Positions 6,342-7,928 of a stretch of DNA of 7,928 nt are shown one piece after another. Origin of the DNA: Candidatus Dormiibacterota bacterium (GTDB taxonomy: Bacteria > Chloroflexota > Dormibacteria > Aeolococcales > Aeolococcaceae). A model generated the notes under the pieces. The model did not search any database. It was not told where the DNA came from and saw only the letters and a program-made list of their open reading frames with translations. How positions within the stretch are numbered: position 1 is the stretch's first letter; every line of letters starts with the position of its first letter. The stretch covers positions 1 to 7,928 of the forward strand of contig PLDZ01000041.1 in NCBI GenBank assembly GCA_003136295.1, given 5' to 3'. The translations under genes and the position numbers were made by a program.

Positions 6342-7607
6342 CTATGGCGCGGGCGACGGTGCCTGGAACGGGACCGGCTCGATCTGGTCGACGGGATGGG
6401 GACCGCTGCTCCATCCATCCGCAGGGCCGAGGACAAGATGACACTCGCCGCCACTGCTCGCATCACAGGCCACCGGCTGCGTATGGATGGTGACGCCATC
6501 GCTCCAGCTGACGGTGATCGTGACGGTGAATGTCTCGGTTGCCGTGATCGTCGCGCCCGCAGAGACCTGTGCGTAGTCGTGGCTCACCGCGCAGGAATCG
6601 CTCCAGTGCTGCGTTCCGGGGTTGTAACTCGGCAGCCGTGCGGGTCCACGCTCCACCGGACCCGGCGCAGTCGTGCTCGTGCCGTCGCCCCAGCTCCAGG
6701 TGACAGTCCCGGGTATGACGGTGACCGCGTAGAGGAGGAACAGCGTGTAACCGCCGACGACGGTGCTGGTCAACGCGTGATACGGGTCGGGCGCGACCGG
6801 AACAGTCGAGTCGGTCCACGCGCAGGTGGGGATGTGCACGAAGGTGCGTGATGTCTGTGACGTACCAGGAAGGGTCTCGATGTCCCCGACCGTCCAGGAC
6901 CTGGTCACCCTGGCCACCAGGTCCGCCCCGGTCGGAAATGGCGGCGTGCGCAACACGCTGATCGGTGGGAAGGGTGGGGGAGCGTTGCCCACGAGATACG
7001 GCGTGCTGAACGAGAACATGGTGCCCTGGCAACTCCCTCCAAACGGTGCTACTGGTTGCGCGTCCTGCCAGGTGCCGCGCTTGAGCACGAACGCCGTCAC
7101 CGCGATCACGTGCCCGGCAACGTTGGCCGCGGTCGCCGGGCTGCCCGGCGAGGTGGCGGTCGGGTCACCGCCCGGTGGAATCGCATTCGAGACCGCATAT
7201 GCGAAACGCGCGTCGAAACCGTCGTAGCCACCGGCTGCGTTGCGCGAGAACGTCGGGTGGATGGTGACCACCGAGACGATGCCGCCCGGTGACGGTGATC
7301 CCGGGCCGGTATGAAAGCGGTGCGAGGCCGGGCAGCTCATGCCCTGGGGGTTTGGTCCGGCGGGCGGGATCTCGAGCGGGTTGCGCGGCTCCGGGCCGAT
7401 CGGGACGATGTCGGCCGGGATGATCGGCAGGTATGTCCCTCCGGCGCCGGCCACCAGCCGGCCGTGCGTGAGCGCCCCGGTGCCCTCGCTCGCCGGTCCC
7501 GGCTCCGACCCGCTTCCGCCTCCGGCGGCGATCGCGGCCGCGGCGGGCATGAGCGCAATCATCGCGGCAAGGGCGCACGCGCGCCGCAGGCGATCCATCA
7601 GCACCAT
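6342..7607 (-). CDS. Predicted secreted protein with a C-terminal PKD-like domain
   Basis: No specific family recognised. The 421-residue product begins with a classic Sec signal peptide: MVLMDRLRRACALAAMIALM, then PAAAAIAA, with probable cleavage near residues 28-29. There is no lipobox Cys. A low-complexity linker rich in Gly, Pro and Ser follows (about 29-90). The middle region (about 91-295) has beta-strand-like stretches and no recognised motif. Residues about 295-375 resemble a PKD/immunoglobulin-like fold: TVTWSWGDGTST (301-312), HDY (343-345) and alternating strands ETFTVTITVSWSDG (358-371). The mature part has six Cys (92, 193, 262, 339, 381, 389), an even number that could form disulfides outside the cell. 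The final 30 residues are Pro-rich; no LPxTG anchor or C-terminal membrane helix is seen. ATG 7607 is used; ATG 7598 is an alternative, and neither has a clear Shine-Dalgarno. A role in surface binding or matrix is a guess. Confidence 0.82.
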   Translation of the reverse strand: MVLMDRLRRACALAAMIALMPAAAAIAAGGGSGSEPGPASEGTGALTHGRLVAGAGGTYLPIIPADIVPIGPEPRNPLEIPPAGPNPQGMSCPASHRFHTGPGSPSPGGIVSVVTIHPTFSRNAAGGYDGFDARFAYAVSNAIPPGGDPTATSPGSPATAANVAGHVIAVTAFVLKRGTWQDAQPVAPFGGSCQGTMFSFSTPYLVGNAPPPFPPISVLRTPPFPTGADLVARVTRSWTVGDIETLPGTSQTSRTFVHIPTCAWTDSTVPVAPDPYHALTSTVVGGYTLFLLYAVTVIPGTVTWSWGDGTSTTAPGPVERGPARLPSYNPGTQHWSDSCAVSHDYAQVSAGATITATETFTVTITVSWSDGVTIHTQPVACDASSGGECHLVLGPADGWSSGPHPVDQIEPVPFQAPSPAP

Positions 7608-7809
7608 GAACCGATCAACGCTGTTGTCGCGAGCCCCCTCACCACCTCACCCGAAACTCTCGCTGCGCAGGACGGACAGCAAACGCCCGATCCCGGCGCC
7701 CGCCATCGACCCTCTCGTCGGCGGCAAGCATGGCAGTTCGCCTGGGCGGTCGGTTCAGGCCGGCGCCCGCGGTCATCTCCTCGCAAGTTTCGACCGCTAG
7801 GCTCGCAGC
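7608..7809. other. Divergent intergenic region
   Basis: About 200 bases separate two divergently oriented genes and must hold promoters for both. It contains an inverted pair CGAAACT (7652-7658) and AGTTTCG (7786-7792), and an 11-base direct repeat CCGGCGCCCGC (7693-7703 and 7760-7770). No tRNA, terminator or convincing small gene is seen. No clear -10 element for the minus-strand gene was found. Confidence 0.5.
7798..7803 (+). promoter_or_regulatory. Candidate -10 element of a leaderless promoter
   Basis: TAGGCT fits the TANNNT form of a sigma-70-type -10 box and ends six bases before the ATG at 7810. This spacing would put the transcription start at or next to the start codon, as in the leaderless genes common in high-GC Gram-positive-related bacteria. 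No Shine-Dalgarno is visible upstream of the ATG, which agrees. No good -35 box is seen 16-18 bases upstream. Confidence 0.4.
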
Positions 7810-7928
7810 ATGGCCGGACCCGGCGAACTCTATTCGGCGCGGCTCCGCCGCGATCTGAGCCTGGCGCTACGACGCCGGATCACGCTGTATGCGGCAATCG
7901 GAGCGGCGGGCCTCACCGTTGTCTTCTC
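7810..7928 (+). CDS. N-terminus of an unrecognised probable membrane protein (3' end outside window)
   Basis: ATG at 7810 opens a frame that stays open to the right edge, about 39 codons. The peptide starts MAGPGELYSARLRRDLSL, has an Arg-rich stretch (RLRRD, ALRRRI), then a hydrophobic run YAAIGAAGLTVVF that looks like the start of a membrane-spanning helix with positive charges on the cytoplasmic side. It is too short to name a family. A TAGGCT box just upstream and the divergent orientation of its neighbour support a real gene start. Too short for codon-bias evidence, so confidence is moderate. Confidence 0.5.
   Translation, partial: MAGPGELYSARLRRDLSLALRRRITLYAAIGAAGLTVVF

Noticed and set aside
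6330..6365. Possible rho-independent terminator after gpmI
   Set aside because: GGTGCC occurs twice but as a direct repeat; no stable inverted repeat followed by a T run was found on either strand.
7693..7770. 11-base direct repeat CCGGCGCCCGC in the intergenic region
   Set aside because: Two copies of a pure G+C word in GC-rich DNA are readily explained by composition.
7339..7800. Forward 153-codon frame across the secreted gene's signal region and the intergenic DNA
   Set aside because: It overlaps the signal peptide and linker of the minus-strand gene and its product is low-complexity with no domain; most likely a shadow frame.

Overview
The window is a GC-rich stretch of bacterial chromosome (by eye about two thirds G+C or more). 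It carries a compact, co-oriented cluster of housekeeping genes, then one gene on the opposite strand and the start of another forward gene. The order uvrC - rapZ-type gene - whiA - gap - pgk - tpiA is typical of Gram-positive-related lineages (Actinobacteria, Firmicutes, Chloroflexota and neighbours). WhiA, the GC content and a secreted PKD-like protein rich in Gly, Pro and Thr point to a high-GC actinobacterial or Chloroflexota-type organism. That placement is an inference; there is no rRNA or other definitive marker here.

Layout: 1-457 is the C-terminal end of UvrC. 454-852 is a stand-alone RapZ C-terminal domain with no P-loop ATPase half. 870-1730 is WhiA; the yvcK gene often found between rapZ and whiA is missing. 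1770-6329 is a lower-glycolysis operon: gap, pgk, tpiA and gpmI, with intergenic gaps of under 10 bases or overlapping stop and start codons. 6342-7607 on the minus strand is a predicted secreted protein with a PKD-like domain, meeting gpmI tail to tail with 12 bases between. 7608-7809 is a divergent intergenic region with a candidate leaderless promoter. 7810-7928 is the start of an unrecognised probable membrane protein that runs off the window.

The four glycolytic enzymes carry out consecutive steps: triose phosphate interconversion (TpiA), oxidation to 1,3-bisphosphoglycerate (Gap), ATP formation (Pgk) and 3-PG to 2-PG conversion (GpmI). Enolase and secG, which often follow in related operons, are not present. 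RapZ-family domains sense amino-sugar metabolites and WhiA links to cell division, so the cluster puts nutrient sensing, division control and glycolysis in one likely transcription unit.

Most of the window is ordinary. The points worth a second look are the truncated rapZ/yvcK module, an imperfect 23-base direct repeat with a palindromic core shared by the whiA coding region and the gap leader, the secreted PKD-like protein, and the candidate leaderless start at 7810. I found no convincing undescribed multi-gene system, CRISPR array, mobile element or RNA gene.
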